A DNA stretch of 49,393 nucleotides from a virus, in IMG/VR virus record IMGVR_UViG_3300027708_000107, positions 1 through 49,393 of that record; one strand, given 5' to 3'. This document shows, one piece after another, positions 1 through 8,212 of the stretch (position 1 is the first letter of the stretch; each line of letters opens with the position of its first letter). The position numbers and the translations under genes were made by a program. The notes under the pieces were generated by a model. That model searched no databases. It was not told where the DNA came from and saw nothing but the letters and a program-made list of their open reading frames with translations.

Positions 1-13
1 CCCCCCCCCCCCC
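1..13. repeat. poly-C run at window edge
   Basis: Thirteen consecutive C residues open the window, unlike anything else in this AT-rich sequence. Read on the minus strand they add glycines to the gene that runs off the edge. A contig-end or assembly artefact is the simplest explanation. Confidence 0.6.
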
Positions 14-242
14 ATTCTTTTTCCATTTCATCAGAAATATCCATTAGAGCATCAACTGGGTCCCGATAAGACCAGAAGCCGAAGAATTCATCTTCTTGAC
101 CTTCAAGCTTAGTTCTGGCTTTCTTATCAAAAAACAATCGGTTATCTCGACAATGAGAACACGATCCATGGCACCGACAAGTGTAATCAAACCTGCGCGA
201 ATCGTGCTTACGAGGATAATCTTGTTTTTTGGAGCGACTCAT
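1..242 (-). CDS. small Cys-rich protein, 3' end missing
   Basis: The frame opens with ATG at 242 and begins MSRSKKQDYPRKHDSRRF. It carries a compact Cys/His cluster (CRCHGSCSHC, residues about 23-32) that could bind a metal, followed by an acidic stretch. It runs off the window edge into the poly-C run, so its true end is unknown. A strong sigma70-type promoter lies about 27 bp upstream, so it is probably an early gene. I do not recognise the family. Confidence 0.7.
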   Translation of the reverse strand, partial: MSRSKKQDYPRKHDSRRFDYTCRCHGSCSHCRDNRLFFDKKARTKLEGQEDEFFGFWSYRDPVDALMDISDEMEKEWGGG

Positions 243-268
243 ATTGACTTGGTGTTCCTTACGGGCTC

Positions 269-297
269 AATATACTACAAAAACCAAGCCTTGTAAA
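269..297 (-). promoter_or_regulatory. early sigma70-type promoter
   Basis: On the minus strand: TTTACA, exactly 17 bp, TATATT, preceded by CACTTTTTTG and followed by GAGCCCGTAAGG. The same layout recurs at 7082, 13127, 19185 and 19725, each time upstream of a small gene or RNA block. Confidence 0.85.
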
Positions 298-362
298 CAA
301 AAAAGTGCATAAAATCCAATTTATTTTCATTTTTGCGACAAATTAAGAGCGTTATTTGGTTT

Positions 363-370
363 TATAAATA
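363..370 (+). promoter_or_regulatory. T4-type late promoter
   Basis: TATAAATA, the T4 late -10 consensus, lies 17 nt before the ATG of the plus-strand gene at 388. Confidence 0.7.
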
Positions 371-387
371 ATTTCACATAGAATTCC

Positions 388-1200
388 ATGATTATCAATA
401 CATATTTGCAGAAACCCGGAGGAATGGGGTTAGGAGATTTCCTTAGAGGATCCTTAGCGCTTTATCAAATGAGTCACCGATATAGTGTAAGAGCAGAAAT
501 TGACTTCAGCCATCACCCCATAGGTAAATATCTAGTTCCATCTCATAATGTTGATATGTCAAAATTTGAAATAATAGAAGCATGCAATATTGGTAATTAT
601 ACGATAGCCGATTTAAGAGACCTTATTGCAAGGCGCTACAGATTTTCATATCTTGCTCGTAATGCGAATAATATTTGTGTTTATACAAACGTATTTCCTA
701 AATTTCCGATAACAGAAGAAATCAAGCAAAGTATGCAACGAGCCTTGATTCCAACTCCTGAATTACAAGACTTAATTCCTCAATATGAGCAAGCATATGA
801 GGTGATTCATATTAGATCGGGAGATTTAATTGCATTCGGAACGTGTTACGATTATACTGTAAATCTTGATAAAGATTATTTGGTTGCATCCATTATAGGC
901 TCTATAAAACAAATCGTAGCAAACAGTTCATGCCCAGTGTTAATAATGTCAGATTCTCTTGAATTGAAAACTACATTAACTGAACTTTGTGGTACGGTTA
1001 AAACTGAAACAACCCCAGCACATGTAGGAAATGATTTTAATGGAGTTGTAGATACATTGATAGATTATTTCACCCTAACAAAAGCTAGAAAAATACATCA
1101 ATTTACAACCCATTTTTGGGGCAGTGGGTTTTCGGATTCAGTCTCGTGGATCTTTGACATACCAATTCAGAAATATCCTCTTATAGAGAATAGATTATAA
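388..1200 (+). CDS. fucosyltransferase-like glycosyltransferase (putative)
   Basis: A 270-residue protein. The N-terminus has a glycine-rich loop (KPGGMGLGDFLRGSLALYQ), residues about 151-157 read VIHIRSGD, and the C-terminal half has FWGSGFSDSVSWIF. An HIRxGD segment followed by a serine-rich loop near the end is typical of the GT11/NodZ-like fucosyltransferase fold, which uses nucleotide sugars. That assignment rests on motifs only. It would act on glycans of the host surface or virion. It is one of few plus-strand genes and has its own late promoter. Confidence 0.5.
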   Translation: MIINTYLQKPGGMGLGDFLRGSLALYQMSHRYSVRAEIDFSHHPIGKYLVPSHNVDMSKFEIIEACNIGNYTIADLRDLIARRYRFSYLARNANNICVYTNVFPKFPITEEIKQSMQRALIPTPELQDLIPQYEQAYEVIHIRSGDLIAFGTCYDYTVNLDKDYLVASIIGSIKQIVANSSCPVLIMSDSLELKTTLTELCGTVKTETTPAHVGNDFNGVVDTLIDYFTLTKARKIHQFTTHFWGSGFSDSVSWIFDIPIQKYPLIENRL

Positions 1201-1201
1201 T

Positions 1202-1741
1202 TTATCCATCGTATCCCGGCTCAACCAAAAATCCTTGTTTTGAGCTAAAGATAAATGTCCTAATTGCTTCATCTGATATAAGAATTTTCTCCACAGCTTT
1301 CACAAATTCAGATACGGATCCATGTCCAAGATCGGAACAGAAATCACAGAAAGTATCTACGAGGGAATCATTGAATGAATCTTCATCAACGGCTTCTACT
1401 ACAGTATATGGGGATATTGTAACATTCCTTTTCAAAGAATACTCATAAGATGTTAATGAAGTTACAACCTTAGCCTGTGTGAATAGTTCGATGATAGTGA
1501 TAAGCCTATCAAATAATGTCTGATTTCCAGTCTTTACAGCAAAGAATAATAGTAGAGCACTTTTATCCTGAGGCGTTGCGTTTGAAGCATTGGGGCCAGA
1601 TTCTAACGCAATCTGAATCTCATTATTTTTATTAGGAATAAATGTACAATCAAGAGGATTTTGAGGATTCATCGGACAGATGGAGAACGCAGATGTACTG
1701 GAGCTGTTGCTCTCCCATACGGATTTTCTTATTGTTTTCAT
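1202..1741 (-). CDS. 'NSSST' family protein, paralogue 1
   Basis: A 179-residue protein starting MKTIRKSVWESNSSSTSAF. This N-terminus is almost the same as that of the gene at 4581-5306, while the rest diverges, so only the first 16 or so residues are under common constraint. The motif occurs in many phage and some bacterial proteins of unknown role. It ends two bases from the convergent gene at 388-1200 and follows 1757-1963 closely, as in an operon. Function unknown. Confidence 0.75.
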   Translation of the reverse strand: MKTIRKSVWESNSSSTSAFSICPMNPQNPLDCTFIPNKNNEIQIALESGPNASNATPQDKSALLLFFAVKTGNQTLFDRLITIIELFTQAKVVTSLTSYEYSLKRNVTISPYTVVEAVDEDSFNDSLVDTFCDFCSDLGHGSVSEFVKAVEKILISDEAIRTFIFSSKQGFLVEPGYDG

Positions 1742-1756
1742 ATGTTTATTTTGTGT

Positions 1757-1963
1757 TTATACTTCTGTGGTTCCAAAGAATACTGTTTTATTTGATAACT
1801 TTTTTTGACTTGGATAATAATATGATCCTTCTGCCGGATCATTTCCGTCCCAATTTACGAACAATAAATCCGTTCTGGTTCTATATTCATTCTTAGTAAC
1901 AATATCAATATTTCTTTCTGGAGTTTTCCAACGAAATCCCGCAATATACAGATTTTCAGTCAT
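1757..1963 (-). CDS. hypothetical protein
   Basis: A 68-residue soluble protein starting MTENLYIAGFRWKTPERN, rich in aromatic and charged residues. It sits in a minus-strand operon with 15 bp to the next gene and 31 bp from the previous one. No family recognised. Confidence 0.6.
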   Translation of the reverse strand: MTENLYIAGFRWKTPERNIDIVTKNEYRTRTDLLFVNWDGNDPAEGSYYYPSQKKLSNKTVFFGTTEV

Positions 1964-1994
1964 CTTATAGAGATTCTGTTCAAGTTGAATTCTA

Positions 1995-2357
1995 CTAATT
2001 CCAAGGAATCATTACAATACTCTTTCGCATTACTTTTTGTTCATATAAAGCAATCGTATTCATTAGAGTGCTCATACCTTGTTGACGAACGCCCAAAATA
2101 ATCTTAGTGTTCTGAACTGCGATATAAGAACACTTTGAACCTAATGAAGAATGATTGTTACTATATTCCTCATAATAAAGAGTTTGATATGAATTCATCT
2201 CGAATCCATTCGCCATAAGAAAGAATTCCTCAAAGGAGATAAGTTCTTTTACATTCGGTATTACAGGTTCTGCTTTAGGAAGCTCTGTTCCTTTTAGAAT
2301 GCCCATTGATGCTGCAGTAACAAGCAAGGAATTAATAACAAATGGTCGACGTTTCAT
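1995..2357 (-). CDS. small exported or P-loop-relic protein
   Basis: A 120-residue protein. The N-terminus (MKRRPFVINSLLVTAASMG) has twin arginines followed by a hydrophobic stretch, like a Tat or Sec signal. The C-terminal part reads YQTLYYEEYS... then ILGVRQQGMSTLMNTIALYE, which has the shape of a terminase-type Walker A region (RQxGKST) with the lysine replaced by methionine, and it stops 20 residues later. It could be a terminase-like relic or an unrelated protein. It abuts the radical-SAM gene at 2364. Confidence 0.6.
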   Translation of the reverse strand: MKRRPFVINSLLVTAASMGILKGTELPKAEPVIPNVKELISFEEFFLMANGFEMNSYQTLYYEEYSNNHSSLGSKCSYIAVQNTKIILGVRQQGMSTLMNTIALYEQKVMRKSIVMIPWN

Positions 2358-2363
2358 ATTTAT

Positions 2364-3323
2364 TTATTTTTCTGATAGAATTAAATTACCACAAGTGATT
2401 TTACTTTCATCTTCTTCTTTACTAGCAATGAATACAATTACATCATAACCAGCATTTTTTAGAGCAGTCTCTGTCGATGAATATGGTGTATATTCAGTCC
2501 AATCACCAGAAGGCATCATGTTCTTATTATTAACTGCTCTAGTTTTATGTAAAGGTGTGAGCTTGCATAAATAATATTCTGGATCAAAATACTTAAGTAA
2601 AACATCTGGATCAATTTCCCAATCGCCAAGCGCAAAATTAAGAGTAATCTTACGACCTTTGGGAACAAGACCTTTCATGATTTTTGTAATATCTTCAAGA
2701 CTTGATTGACTTTTACCAAACATCTTATTGCGATGAATCTCATTGGTGCTATTAATGGAAAGTTGTAATCCGGCTTCACCATCAAGCAAGTGATTCTTAA
2801 TATCCATCCATTCATGAATAAATGTTTTCAGCCTTGTATTGTCCTTGGGCATCATGGTGGAAACAACAGGATGAATTTTGTGATTTCTATCAATTGCTGA
2901 TTTCATCCAGCCTGTAACTTCTAACACTGCGAAATTCCATGACGGCTCTCCCATTCTGGCAAAATGGAGATTGAGACGATTACTATAACTCACTTCTGGG
3001 TGTAAAGATAGTCCAGTTAATATTTGATTTCTCATATCTGAGAATGTTGCATTAACCCCTTTACCAAGTTTTGGAACATCACAGAACGTGCAACGCGAAT
3101 TACACCCATATTGAGTTGAGAGTGTAATTACCCATTTTTCTTCCAATGGTAATAGCTTGGTATGACATACCTGACTCAGTTCTCTATCAAGACCCATAAA
3201 GTCAGCTTTGAGATTAACATCCTTGCCATAATCGCCAATAGATAACATCTCTAATTTACCAACTTCTCCTTGAACAATTAGAATATCTCCTGTAGGAACT
3301 TCAATACGCTTTAGAATGTTCAT
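2364..3323 (-). CDS. RlmN/Cfr-like radical SAM methyltransferase
   Basis: A 319-residue protein with a radical-SAM cluster motif CNSRCTFC (CX3CX2C, Cys74/78/81), the RlmN-style segment ARMGEPSWN, a QLSINSTNEIHRNKMF segment and a late ITCGNLI. The last matches the C-terminal ACGQL motif holding the second catalytic cysteine of RlmN (Cys311 here). RlmN and Cfr methylate C2 or C8 of adenine in 23S rRNA or tRNA, so a role in modifying host ribosomes or phage tRNAs is possible. It is somewhat shorter than cellular RlmN. It lies next to a second radical-SAM gene. Confidence 0.75.
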   Translation of the reverse strand: MNILKRIEVPTGDILIVQGEVGKLEMLSIGDYGKDVNLKADFMGLDRELSQVCHTKLLPLEEKWVITLSTQYGCNSRCTFCDVPKLGKGVNATFSDMRNQILTGLSLHPEVSYSNRLNLHFARMGEPSWNFAVLEVTGWMKSAIDRNHKIHPVVSTMMPKDNTRLKTFIHEWMDIKNHLLDGEAGLQLSINSTNEIHRNKMFGKSQSSLEDITKIMKGLVPKGRKITLNFALGDWEIDPDVLLKYFDPEYYLCKLTPLHKTRAVNNKNMMPSGDWTEYTPYSSTETALKNAGYDVIVFIASKEEDESKITCGNLILSEK

Positions 3324-3326
3324 ATA

Positions 3327-4262
3327 TTAAATTTTTACCTTTGCAAACAAATTCCGAATATCTTCAGAACCATCAAATTTAAACCTTACATTCGATGTTG
3401 AAGCCCGAGCAAAATTCTGCTCAACTGCATCGCAATAGCATGTATGATTTCCGTCAAGACCTTGAAAATTTTCAGCCCAAATCTCTTTAGAAACTTGATT
3501 CTGTAGATCTAGTTGATCCAAGCCTAGATTGTCGAAGCTAGCAATAATCCCATCAATCTTAAATAGTTCCTGTATATATTCATTTTTCCATTTATCAAGT
3601 TCGAGTTGCAACGCAGGATTGTAATAAGAAATACCATTGCCGAACTGTTTGTACCCGAGCAACAAAATCTTCGGTTTGATATTACGAGCTTTACTCCATT
3701 CGATAACGGCTTTGCAATCATTAAGATTATGCACACCAAGAATCAAATGAAACACAACATTTTTATATTCAATATTAGTAGGCAACTGTTTCAGAGAGAC
3801 AGGACCGCGATATGAAATGCCAAGTCCATAAATGAGTTTCTCATCTTGAAATTGTTGAATCATGACTGCATATTCCTTCATGTGCAGTATATTCATTGTC
3901 ACATTAGATATAACACCGTATTCTTTCATAGTCTCCAGAAAGTCTTTAATATCGGGATGTGACAAAGGATTACCACCTCCGATTGCTAATTCAGTTCCGA
4001 GCTTTTGAGTCTTCCAGATTTTCTTTATAGGTTCTAGATTCGCGTGGCGGCCAGATATGTTAGATTGCTCATGACAGTAAACACACACTGAACTTAATGA
4101 GCAGTTGTTGGTAATTTTGATGTCTGCGCTTTCTGGATATTCTACCCACGGATTTTCCTCATCAGGCCATTCGCGAATTTTAGTCCCGTCACTATAAATT
4201 TCTACATTTACATTGCCATTCTTATAGGAATATAGTAGTTCTGTTGCTTCAATTTTGTTCAT
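3327..4262 (-). CDS. radical SAM protein of unknown substrate
   Basis: A 311-residue protein using ATG at 4262; an upstream TTG is possible but weaker. A cysteine cluster CSLSSVCVYC near residue 54 has CX5CX2C spacing instead of the standard CX3CX2C. It is followed by AIGGGNPLSHPDI, the usual GGGEP-like SAM-binding strand. A further CYC near the C-terminus could hold an auxiliary cluster. Three bases separate it from the RlmN-like gene, so the two are probably co-translated. Substrate unknown. Confidence 0.7.
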   Translation of the reverse strand: MNKIEATELLYSYKNGNVNVEIYSDGTKIREWPDEENPWVEYPESADIKITNNCSLSSVCVYCHEQSNISGRHANLEPIKKIWKTQKLGTELAIGGGNPLSHPDIKDFLETMKEYGVISNVTMNILHMKEYAVMIQQFQDEKLIYGLGISYRGPVSLKQLPTNIEYKNVVFHLILGVHNLNDCKAVIEWSKARNIKPKILLLGYKQFGNGISYYNPALQLELDKWKNEYIQELFKIDGIIASFDNLGLDQLDLQNQVSKEIWAENFQGLDGNHTCYCDAVEQNFARASTSNVRFKFDGSEDIRNLFAKVKI

Positions 4263-4296
4263 AATAATAGTGTGTTTCAATTTGATCTAAAGTTTT

Positions 4297-4588
4297 TTAT
4301 TTGTAACCATTTACATCGTGTGGATATGCAATCAACTCAGTTTTAAGTTTAGTTTCATTATCTTGAATCCATTGTTTGCCGTCAGGATCGGTTGTAAAAC
4401 ATACAAAATCTGGCCGATTCATAATTTTATCAATTATATGATCAAGATTTTCTAAATCTCTTAAAATTGGATCTCTTTTAATGACGTCAAATCCTGATTC
4501 ATTAGAAATCCAAAATAACAGGAGAGCTGGATATTCCTGTTTACGAATAAAATCTATGATGAATTCTTTCCGATCTTTTTTTAGACAT
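4297..4588 (-). pseudogene. small gene with one-base frameshift at an A7 run
   Basis: ATG at 4586-4588 overlaps the stop of the upstream gene, which is typical coupling in this phage. The ATG frame closes after about 15 codons. One base away, the frame is open for about 95 codons (...DRKEFIIDFIRKQEYPALLF...) to the TAA at 4297. The shift lies at AAAAAAA (4574-4580); with six A residues the protein would start MSKKDRKEFIIDF and be about 96 residues. A sequencing error, a real mutation or slippage could explain it. Confidence 0.65.
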
Positions 4589-5306
4589 TTGTGTTTGTTT
4601 CAATTTCATAATGTAAAATATGGTTGCTTAGAATGATATATTCCCCAGATTTATAATCATACTTTTCAATTACTGCTTGAATTGTTTCATTATCAATGGT
4701 CAGAATTTTCACACGACCGTCAGTATAAGCATCTGGTTCCAAATAGTTATATGTAGCAGCACTAGCATATTCATTAATAGTACTTTGTTTCAAATCTCGT
4801 AAAGCATATCGCAGAGTTTTATCTTCGAGTAATGTTAGAAAATATGGAGCTTTCTCAAGTTGATGTTGTGTTAATCGAAAATTTGGAGGGTCATCATCAT
4901 TATCATTTCCAAGGAAAATCCAAGAAGATTCTGAAATCATGAAATCCATCAAACCTTCATCAGTATCGAGTTGAGGATTTTCTTTAATCCAAGTAGAGTA
5001 ATGTTCTGTTCCATTATCGACATACCAGAATTGATCTGTTCGAGGTTGTAGAAGCTCAAAGTTATATTTTCTGGAAAGCCGTACCATTCTATCAAATAAA
5101 GGATGATTCTGGTTATTATGAACTAAAGCCCAGAAGTAAGATGCTTTGGTTACAAAATCGTTAAACCTGACAAATTCCCAACCAAAAAACTTTCCCTCAA
5201 TTTCAAGACCATCTACAGAAGATTTTCTTGTATAAGAAGTGTCGATTGCTACGGAATGTGTTGACGAAGAATTTGTTTCCCACACGGATTTTCTAATTGT
5301 TTTCAT
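4581..5306 (-). CDS. 'NSSST' family protein, paralogue 2
   Basis: A 241-residue protein beginning MKTIRKSVWETNSSSTHSV, the standard form of this motif. The body is acidic and aromatic. Its start overlaps the stop of the small membrane gene at 5303-5482 (ATGA), and its stop overlaps the ATG of the frameshifted gene, so the three are translationally coupled. Function unknown; compare 1202-1741. Confidence 0.8.
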   Translation of the reverse strand: MKTIRKSVWETNSSSTHSVAIDTSYTRKSSVDGLEIEGKFFGWEFVRFNDFVTKASYFWALVHNNQNHPLFDRMVRLSRKYNFELLQPRTDQFWYVDNGTEHYSTWIKENPQLDTDEGLMDFMISESSWIFLGNDNDDDPPNFRLTQHQLEKAPYFLTLLEDKTLRYALRDLKQSTINEYASAATYNYLEPDAYTDGRVKILTIDNETIQAVIEKYDYKSGEYIILSNHILHYEIETNTNV

Positions 5307-5482
5307 TGATCTTCAACGGGGTTTGCAGTAGCCCAAATAATAAATAAAGCGACAGCTTCAAAAAAGCTATTATTAATAGCCATACTTAATGTCAAATCTC
5401 CGAGTAATGAACATAAAAAATTTCCGACAGTGAGTCCTATTAATAACGAAATTAAATGATTCAAGGTAATTTGCTTTTTCAT
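5303..5482 (-). CDS. small two-helix membrane protein
   Basis: A 59-residue ORF starting MKKQITLNHLISLLIGLTVG and ending ATANPVEDQ. Two hydrophobic segments (residues about 11-28 and 38-52) predict a hairpin in the inner membrane. Its TGA overlaps the ATG of the next gene (ATGA) and it fills an otherwise empty gap, both of which support it being real. No family recognised. Confidence 0.65.
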   Translation of the reverse strand: MKKQITLNHLISLLIGLTVGNFLCSLLGDLTLSMAINNSFFEAVALFIIWATANPVEDQ

Positions 5483-5501
5483 AAATAGATTCTATTTTGT
5501 T

Positions 5502-6071
5502 TCAGCCATCTTCACACATATAAAATGTGGAAATCATATTAAAATGCTTTTCAATTTCCACGACTGCTTCTTTCATATGGGCAAAACGATGATTACCACC
5601 CGCATATATGAGTTTCATTTGAGAACTAATCATTGCAAAAATGTAATCACCGGGTAGATTTGCGCCGGGTTTGATACCAGAATTAATCATAGTATCAAGA
5701 AGAACATCTTCGCGCATATCGACTAGATATTTGTCATTGATTAGACATTTCCATGCACGGCCGCCTTGCTTACGAACTTCCAAACCAATAATCCGAACAC
5801 ATTTAATGAAGTCATTTTTACAATCAATCACTTCTATATTAGCAGGAGTTTCATATTGGCGAGTTTCATAATTATATGTTCTACCTCTGGCCCAATTTGT
5901 AGCAACTGCATGAGACTTGATATTCATTGCGTCAGTTACAAATACGGATTGACACTTAGTTATAAGATTTTTAGGATCTTCATCATTCTGAATATCATCC
6001 CATTTGAATTTAAATTCAGATTCAGGACGTGCAAAGAGTTTGAGATTTTCTGGAATATGACCGATTTTCAT
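5502..6071 (-). CDS. hypothetical protein
   Basis: A 189-residue soluble protein starting MKIGHIPENLKLFARPESEF and ending in STFYMCEDG. Its start overlaps the end of the upstream gene by four bases (ATGA). It has no membrane segments or motifs that I recognise. Confidence 0.7.
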   Translation of the reverse strand: MKIGHIPENLKLFARPESEFKFKWDDIQNDEDPKNLITKCQSVFVTDAMNIKSHAVATNWARGRTYNYETRQYETPANIEVIDCKNDFIKCVRIIGLEVRKQGGRAWKCLINDKYLVDMREDVLLDTMINSGIKPGANLPGDYIFAMISSQMKLIYAGGNHRFAHMKEAVVEIEKHFNMISTFYMCEDG

Positions 6072-6322
6072 AGATTTTGTAGAATAGTATTAATGGCTAG
6101 ATCAAGAGGAGTTGCTGTACGAACAAAAATATTTTCAGTCCAAGAATGAGATGTATGAAAGGTTTCTTGATACATCAAAGCTGGTGCAGGTTTTGCCCTC
6201 ATATCAATATAGTGATCTTCTTCACTCCAACCTCCCATGGAAAGTATGTGTTTGATCGTGATCATTTTGATCTCATAAGATGAGATTTCTACTTCGAGAT
6301 TTTGAGTTGCGTTAATTTTCAT
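6068..6322 (-). CDS. hypothetical protein
   Basis: An 84-residue protein. I start it at ATG 6322 (MKINATQNLEVEISSY); a TTG four codons upstream is less likely. The stop overlaps the next ATG by four bases. It contains SMGGWSEEDHYIDMRAKP. No family recognised. Confidence 0.65.
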   Translation of the reverse strand: MKINATQNLEVEISSYEIKMITIKHILSMGGWSEEDHYIDMRAKPAPALMYQETFHTSHSWTENIFVRTATPLDLAINTILQNL

Positions 6323-6338
6323 GGCTAATGACAAAATT

Positions 6339-6542
6339 TCATTTAGTGTTTGCTACAAGAACGGAAAGTAGATGATCGTAATTTAATGACGTACAATCCT
6401 TGATTACTGCATCAATTTCTTCTTGAGGAGTCCCTTGTTTTCGAGCTGCATTGATAAATGCTCCCATGAGAAAATACGCATTTCCATTAAGACCGACAAG
6501 CTTCAGTTTTACCTTTTTAGTTACATGTTGCATTGAATTCAT
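6339..6542 (-). CDS. hypothetical protein
   Basis: A 67-residue protein from ATG 6542 (MNSMQHVTKKVKLKLVG) to TGA 6339. It contains LNGNAYFLMGAFINAARKQG followed by an acidic helix, an arrangement seen in small phage accessory proteins. The longer frame would overlap the upstream gene, so I prefer this start. Confidence 0.65.
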   Translation of the reverse strand: MNSMQHVTKKVKLKLVGLNGNAYFLMGAFINAARKQGTPQEEIDAVIKDCTSLNYDHLLSVLVANTK

Positions 6543-6579
6543 ATATACAATCTCTATTTTCTTGTAGTTGCAAAGAAGA

Positions 6580-7053
6580 TTATGCGGCAATTTCTTCCGG
6601 AATATCCATAATATTGCTAGCCTTAACCGTAAAGCAAGCGAGAGGATTTTCGGGATTAAGAATCTGGGATGCAGCAGATGGCGTCAGATATTCACAGAAT
6701 TTCGTAATATCAACTTCGACGGAATTCACAAAATACTTAATGATCGTCTTGTGGCTTGAAGGATACAGCCGGATGTAAGTTTCAGATTTATGAGTGATCA
6801 GATACGGGAATTGTTCCCATTGTCCCCATGGGAGTTCTTGAACTTCTCCACGAGTACCGTCTTTAATTCCCTCTTGAACTGAAGCAAGATTTGAATAATC
6901 AATTCCTGCACGAACTACTCCGATAGAAACTTTTTCAAGGATAGTTCCTTTAAACAGGGCTTTTGGTGTAGGATTAGACTTCCAGGAAGCCTTAACAAAT
7001 TGACCTTTGGACTTTAGGATCTTGCTTAGAATTTCTTGAGCAGTAATTTTCAT
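6580..7053 (-). CDS. hypothetical early protein
   Basis: A 157-residue protein starting MKITAQEILSKILKSKGQF. It is the first gene after the promoter at 7082-7110, so it heads a minus-strand early operon that continues leftwards. The mixed sequence has no membrane segment and no motif that I recognise. Confidence 0.75.
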   Translation of the reverse strand: MKITAQEILSKILKSKGQFVKASWKSNPTPKALFKGTILEKVSIGVVRAGIDYSNLASVQEGIKDGTRGEVQELPWGQWEQFPYLITHKSETYIRLYPSSHKTIIKYFVNSVEVDITKFCEYLTPSAASQILNPENPLACFTVKASNIMDIPEEIAA

Positions 7054-7081
7054 GGTGTGATTGAGGTTTCCTTACAGGCTC

Positions 7082-7110
7082 AATATACACCAAAATCGGT
7101 CCCATGTAAA
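7082..7110 (-). promoter_or_regulatory. early sigma70-type promoter
   Basis: TTTACA, 17 bp, TATATT on the minus strand, with the shared upstream ACTTTTTTG and downstream GAGCCTGTAAGG. It lies about 30 bp before the ATG at 7053. Confidence 0.9.
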
Positions 7111-7167
7111 CAAAAAAGTGGGTAAAGGCCGAAAATAAGTTGGATTTGTTGCAAATCAATGGGTTAT

Positions 7168-7207
7168 AAAAAATGGACTAAACCCTTTCAGATTTAACCC
7201 ATTTTTT
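7168..7207 (-). terminator. intrinsic terminator
   Basis: A 40-nt hairpin with a 17-bp stem (some G-U pairs) and a 6-nt loop (TGAAAG), starting AAAAAATGG and ending CCATTTTTT. It follows the stop of the gene at 7240 by about 33 bp and separates that late gene from the early promoter at 7082. The A/T-flanked stem could work in both directions. Confidence 0.85.
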
Positions 7208-7239
7208 CAGTGCTCTTGCTTTTTAGCCTGTATATTATG

Positions 7240-8199
7240 TTATGCTATTTGTTTCTTAATTTTGCCTAGTGTATCAATAACATCATCGAGTTTATCATAA
7301 ACACGTTCAAAGATTTTCTTATCTTCTAGTGTTCCTCCCATTTCATCAATGATTCTCTTTACAAAAATTGTTCTTGTAGAAAGAAGTTTTTGTGTAGCAT
7401 TGAGATCCTTAATTATAGAATCTAAAGTAGTCTTCTCTGTCGTAGAGACTAATGATTCCTCGTTTAGGAATTGACGAAATATTCCTTTGATCTCTTTAAT
7501 AACCTCGGATTTCTTAGGGGATGTAGGCTCCCCTTCAATATAATCCATGAAGTCTCCTTCATACCAATCAGCAAATGTTTGGGACATAAGACCTCGTAGA
7601 ATAGTTTCAGCAACCTCATCGGAAACCGATTCTGTAAGAGCTGTATCTTCCTTAAGCTTCATTAGTTTAGATAAAACAAGCTCGCTAGAACCTACTTTAT
7701 ATTGACCAAATTTTATCTTAGTTAAAGGAGTATCTTTGCTTTTAAAAGTGACGGAATCTGTTCCAATCTCTTTTACAACACCGAAATTGGTTTTATCACC
7801 AACCTTTAATGTATTAACTTGAGCAGCAATAGTTTTTGCATCAACCGCTTCTCCCATTTCTTCTTCAGTATCATCTTCTTCTTTGAGTTCACCCAAAGCC
7901 AAATCAGCTAAATCCTTGATGGTTCTCTTGCCATTAATAGCATTACCTTTAACTTTAAGATTTGTTTCACTTGAGTACATATCATTACCATCGAAATATA
8001 CTGGATTAGATTTAACTTTCTTACCAAGAAGAAATTCAACTTCTTTTCTAATTAAAGCATTGATTGCAGGTAGTTTATTATATGGAGTAACATCGCCAAG
8101 GGATAATCCTTCATTGATTGTTACTTGTTTACCTTGTAGAATTGCCGCAGCGGCTTCATACATATAGTCCTTGTTGGTGAAATTAATTGGATCGTGCAT
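7240..8199 (-). CDS. late protein with head-targeting-like leader
   Basis: A 319-residue acidic, lysine-rich protein. The N-terminus (MHDPINFTNKDYMYEAAAAI) matches that of the gene at 8478-9461, and a possible gp21-type cut site TINE/G lies near residue 30. The middle has a beta-rich segment (LKVGDKTNFGVVKEIGTDSV) like a small SH3/KOW fold; the C-terminus is coiled-coil-like. It has a late promoter 5 nt before the ATG and a terminator after the stop. I infer an internal head protein; enzymatic function unknown. Confidence 0.75.
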   Translation of the reverse strand: MHDPINFTNKDYMYEAAAAILQGKQVTINEGLSLGDVTPYNKLPAINALIRKEVEFLLGKKVKSNPVYFDGNDMYSSETNLKVKGNAINGKRTIKDLADLALGELKEEDDTEEEMGEAVDAKTIAAQVNTLKVGDKTNFGVVKEIGTDSVTFKSKDTPLTKIKFGQYKVGSSELVLSKLMKLKEDTALTESVSDEVAETILRGLMSQTFADWYEGDFMDYIEGEPTSPKKSEVIKEIKGIFRQFLNEESLVSTTEKTTLDSIIKDLNATQKLLSTRTIFVKRIIDEMGGTLEDKKIFERVYDKLDDVIDTLGKIKKQIA

Positions 8200-8204
8200 A
8201 TTAT

Positions 8205-8212
8205 TATTTATA
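8205..8212 (-). promoter_or_regulatory. T4-type late promoter, 5 nt from ATG
   Basis: TATAAATA on the minus strand, five nucleotides before the ATG at 8199. It predicts a transcript starting at or within a base of the start codon. Confidence 0.75.

Noticed and set aside
1-13. Poly-C run as a functional terminal repeat
   Set aside because: It occurs only at the window edge and breaks into a coding frame as glycines, so an artefact is likelier.
4574-4588. Programmed frameshift on AAAAAAA
   Set aside because: The shift comes four codons after the start, where slippage would serve no evident purpose, and two other genes show similar single-base losses; an error or mutation is simpler.
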